From positions 1 to 64,000 of the forward strand of contig DYET01000196.1 of assembly GCA_020725625.1 (NCBI GenBank): a stretch of 64,000 nt of DNA, given 5' to 3'. The notes below the pieces were generated by a model that ran no database searches, was not told the origin of the DNA, and saw only the letters and a list, made by a program, of their open reading frames with translations. Position numbers and translations under genes: made by a program. Source of the DNA: Desulfovirgula sp. (GTDB lineage Bacteria > Bacillota > Desulfotomaculia > Desulfotomaculales > Desulfocucumaceae). Below, piece after piece: positions 62,221 to 64,000 of this stretch (positions are counted from its first letter, which is position 1; each line of letters opens with the position of its first letter).

Positions 62221-62270
62221 GATGCCGCCGGGAAAGTTAATCCGGTTATTAGAATAACGGGGGGATGTTT

Positions 62271-63857
62271 GTGAATAAGGCGGTTTTACTTACCATTATC
62301 GGAGTATACCTGGCCGTCACCATCGGGCTGGGTTACCTGGCCTACAGGCGCACCAGGACCACCGGAGACTACCTCATCGCCGGGGGCAATGCGCATCCTT
62401 TTTTAATGGCCATGGCTTACGGGTCCACCTTCATCAGCACGTCGGCCATCGTCGGTTTCGGGGGCGCCGCCGGCGTGTACGGCATGTCCCTTTTGTGGCT
62501 GACTTTCTGCAATATATTCATCGGCATTTTCCTGGCCTTTGTCCTGTACGGCAAGAAAACAACAGTAATCGGCAAGGATCTGGAGGCCAAAACCTTCCCG
62601 GAACTGCTGGGCAAAAGATACAATTCCGTTTTTATTCAGCGCTTCGCGGGGGCCGTGATCATGATCGCCATGCCGCTGTACGCCGCCGCGGTGATGATTG
62701 GAGCGGCCAGGTTCATCCAGGAAACGCTCGGAATTGGTTATACCATGGCCCTGCTTTCATTCGCGCTGATCGTGGCGGCCTACGTGATGTCGGGGGGGCT
62801 GAAGGGAATCCTGTACACCGACGCCTTTCAGGGTTCCATAATGTTCGCCGGCATGGGGATCCTGCTCCTCTTCACCTATAACAAGCTGGGCGGCGTGACG
62901 GCCGCGCACCAGGCCCTGACCGGTCTGGCTTCCAAGGTTCCGCCCAGCCTGGCCGAAAAGGGCCACCTGGGGTGGACGGCCATGCCCGTCCTGGGGTCCG
63001 AAATCTGGTGGATAGTCGTCTCCACCCTGGTGCTGGGCGTGGGGGTGGGCGTGCTGGCCCAGCCCCAGCTGATCACCCGCTACCTGACGGTGAGCGGCCC
63101 CCGGGAAATCAACCGGGCGGTGGTGGTGGGGGGCGTGTTCATCTTAATGATGACCGGGGTGGCCTTCGCGGTGGGCGCCCTTTCCAACGTCTACTTCGTG
63201 CAGGAAACGGGCAAGATTGCCCTCATGGCCACGTTTGACCCGGCGGTGGCTGGAAGCAAGCCCAACGTCGACCTGATTATACCGATGTATATAAACAAGG
63301 CCATGCCCCAGTGGTTCTCATACCTGTTCATGATCACCCTGATGGCCGCCGCCATGTCCACCTTAAGCGGGCAGTTCCACGCCATCGGGTCCTCCCTGGG
63401 GTACGACCTGGTCAAGAACAATTCGCTGAAGCTTAACCGGGCCTGCATAATCGTGGCGCTGCTGGCCACCCTTTGGATTTCGCTGAAGCTGCCGGTGAGC
63501 ATAATCGCCACCGCCACCGCCATTTTCTTCGGCATCTGCGCGGCCACGTTCCTGCCGGCCTACACCGCGGCCCTGTACTGGAAAGGCGCCAACCGGGCGG
63601 GGGTGATCGCCAGCATGATGGTCGGGCTTTCCGTGAGCCTTTTCATGCTCCTCTTCACCCACGGGAAGGAATCTTCCCTGTTGGGCCTGTGCCAGTACAT
63701 TTTCGGCAGGCCTTCCCTGGTCGGGTTCCCCTGGGTGGTGGTGGACCCCATCGTGATTGCGCTGCCCGTTTCAACCCTGGTAATGATAGGGGTCAGCCTG
63801 GCCACCAGGTCGGCGGCGGAGGTGCGGACGGCGGATCGGGCCGTGGCCGTGAAGTGA
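62271..63857 (+). CDS. Na+/solute symporter (SSS family)
   Basis: The 528-residue protein is a sodium:solute symporter with about 13 membrane segments. Family features include the N-terminal LGYLAYRRTRTTGDYLIAGG near 24-43, GSTFISTSAIVGFGGAAGVYG near 50-70, where sodium ligands usually lie, GGLKGILYTDAFQG near 176-189 and TLMAAAMSTLSGQFHAIGSSL split near 354-374. The nearest relatives carry pantothenate, proline or monocarboxylates, so the substrate is open; the T-box suggests a phenylalanine-related solute. GTG 62271 has GGGGGG with proper spacing; ATG 62265 adds two residues. Confidence 0.9.
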   Translation: MNKAVLLTIIGVYLAVTIGLGYLAYRRTRTTGDYLIAGGNAHPFLMAMAYGSTFISTSAIVGFGGAAGVYGMSLLWLTFCNIFIGIFLAFVLYGKKTTVIGKDLEAKTFPELLGKRYNSVFIQRFAGAVIMIAMPLYAAAVMIGAARFIQETLGIGYTMALLSFALIVAAYVMSGGLKGILYTDAFQGSIMFAGMGILLLFTYNKLGGVTAAHQALTGLASKVPPSLAEKGHLGWTAMPVLGSEIWWIVVSTLVLGVGVGVLAQPQLITRYLTVSGPREINRAVVVGGVFILMMTGVAFAVGALSNVYFVQETGKIALMATFDPAVAGSKPNVDLIIPMYINKAMPQWFSYLFMITLMAAAMSTLSGQFHAIGSSLGYDLVKNNSLKLNRACIIVALLATLWISLKLPVSIIATATAIFFGICAATFLPAYTAALYWKGANRAGVIASMMVGLSVSLFMLLFTHGKESSLLGLCQYIFGRPSLVGFPWVVVDPIVIALPVSTLVMIGVSLATRSAAEVRTADRAVAVK

Positions 63858-63897
63858 AGTTGGGGGAGGATTTTCAAGGCTTCAAGCCCGGGTTTTC

Positions 63898-63925
63898 TTG
63901 ACAAATCCGGACGTTGTGTTACTAT
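63898..63925 (+). promoter_or_regulatory. probable promoter and start of the rplU leader
   Basis: TTGACA at 63898-63903 and TACTAT at 63920-63925 are spaced by 16 bases (TATATA at 63923 would give 19). The following sequence to 64000 has no gene start and could be an L21-type leader, because rplU normally follows rng in this group. The gene itself lies outside the window. Confidence 0.45.
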
Positions 63926-64000
63926 ATATTATTGTAAGCTCAAGTTTCATTAACCACCGCTCGGGGCGGGTTTACCAAAACGGCCGGCACGTACCTGGTC

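Noticed and set aside
1-64000. tRNA, rRNA, CRISPR array, insertion sequence or phage genes
   Set aside because: None was seen on either strand; the cloverleaf-like pieces in T-boxes are leader structures.

Overview
The window looks like a chromosome segment of a G+C-rich, spore-forming, anaerobic Firmicute of the Peptococcaceae/Desulfotomaculum-Pelotomaculum type. Evidence: T-box leaders, an infC-rpmI-rplT leader, the gene order maf-radC-mreBCD-minCD-spoIVFA-spoIVFB-rng, the presence of MinE, cobalamin salvage genes behind a B12 riboswitch, frequent TTG/GTG starts with strong Shine-Dalgarno sites, and a sporulation-type PBP with PASTA repeats. The genus is an inference. I saw no rRNA, tRNA, CRISPR array or intact insertion sequence.

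Layout. 1-2.3 kb: infC (AUU start), rpmI, rplT and an rRNA methyltransferase. 2.5-3.8 kb (minus): an L,D-transpeptidase-like protein. 4.0-8.4 kb: a phenylalanine T-box driving pheS-pheT, then zapA. 8.5-18.4 kb: polX, an alkyl-adenine glycosylase, a NIF3-like protein, a U32 peptidase, mutS2, an OsmC protein and a UppS-like prenyltransferase. 18.5-28.4 kb: tyrS, CBS protein, cca, several small or poorly known proteins, phosphoglucomutase, a PHP phosphoesterase and an aminotransferase. 29.2-35.7 kb: B12 riboswitch and cobU-cobQ-cbiB-cobB-cobS-cobC. 35.8-38 kb: SpoVD-like PBP. 38.0-40.1 kb: a standalone structured RNA, a dispersed repeat, and an ArsB/NhaD-type transporter behind an attenuator-like leader. 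40.2-51.6 kb: ComEC-like lipoprotein, maf, radC, mreBCD, mrdA, minCDE, rodA. 52.5-59.6 kb: spoIVFA/B-like pair, NYN protein, radical SAM pair, rng. 59.6-63.9 kb: a block apparently inserted before rplU, holding a lyase remnant, a drug-efflux MFS transporter, and a T-box with a duplicated decision module controlling a Na+/solute symporter with its microprotein. The last 100 bases probably begin the rplU leader.

How the parts fit. Three neighbourhoods are functional units: translation (IF3/L35/L20, PheRS, TyrRS, CCA enzyme), late cobalamin assembly under B12 feedback, and cell shape, division and sporulation (Mre, PBP2, RodA, Min, SpoIVF).

The most unusual items are (1) the roughly 210-nt RNA at 38035-38243, closed by an 11-bp stem and containing nested helices, next to a 31-bp repeat found again near 52.3 kb; (2) the transporter leader at 38421-38578, whose sequence allows mutually exclusive pairings; and (3) the partially doubled T-box at 61665-62071, whose likely UUC specifier matches that of the pheST leader although it controls a transporter.
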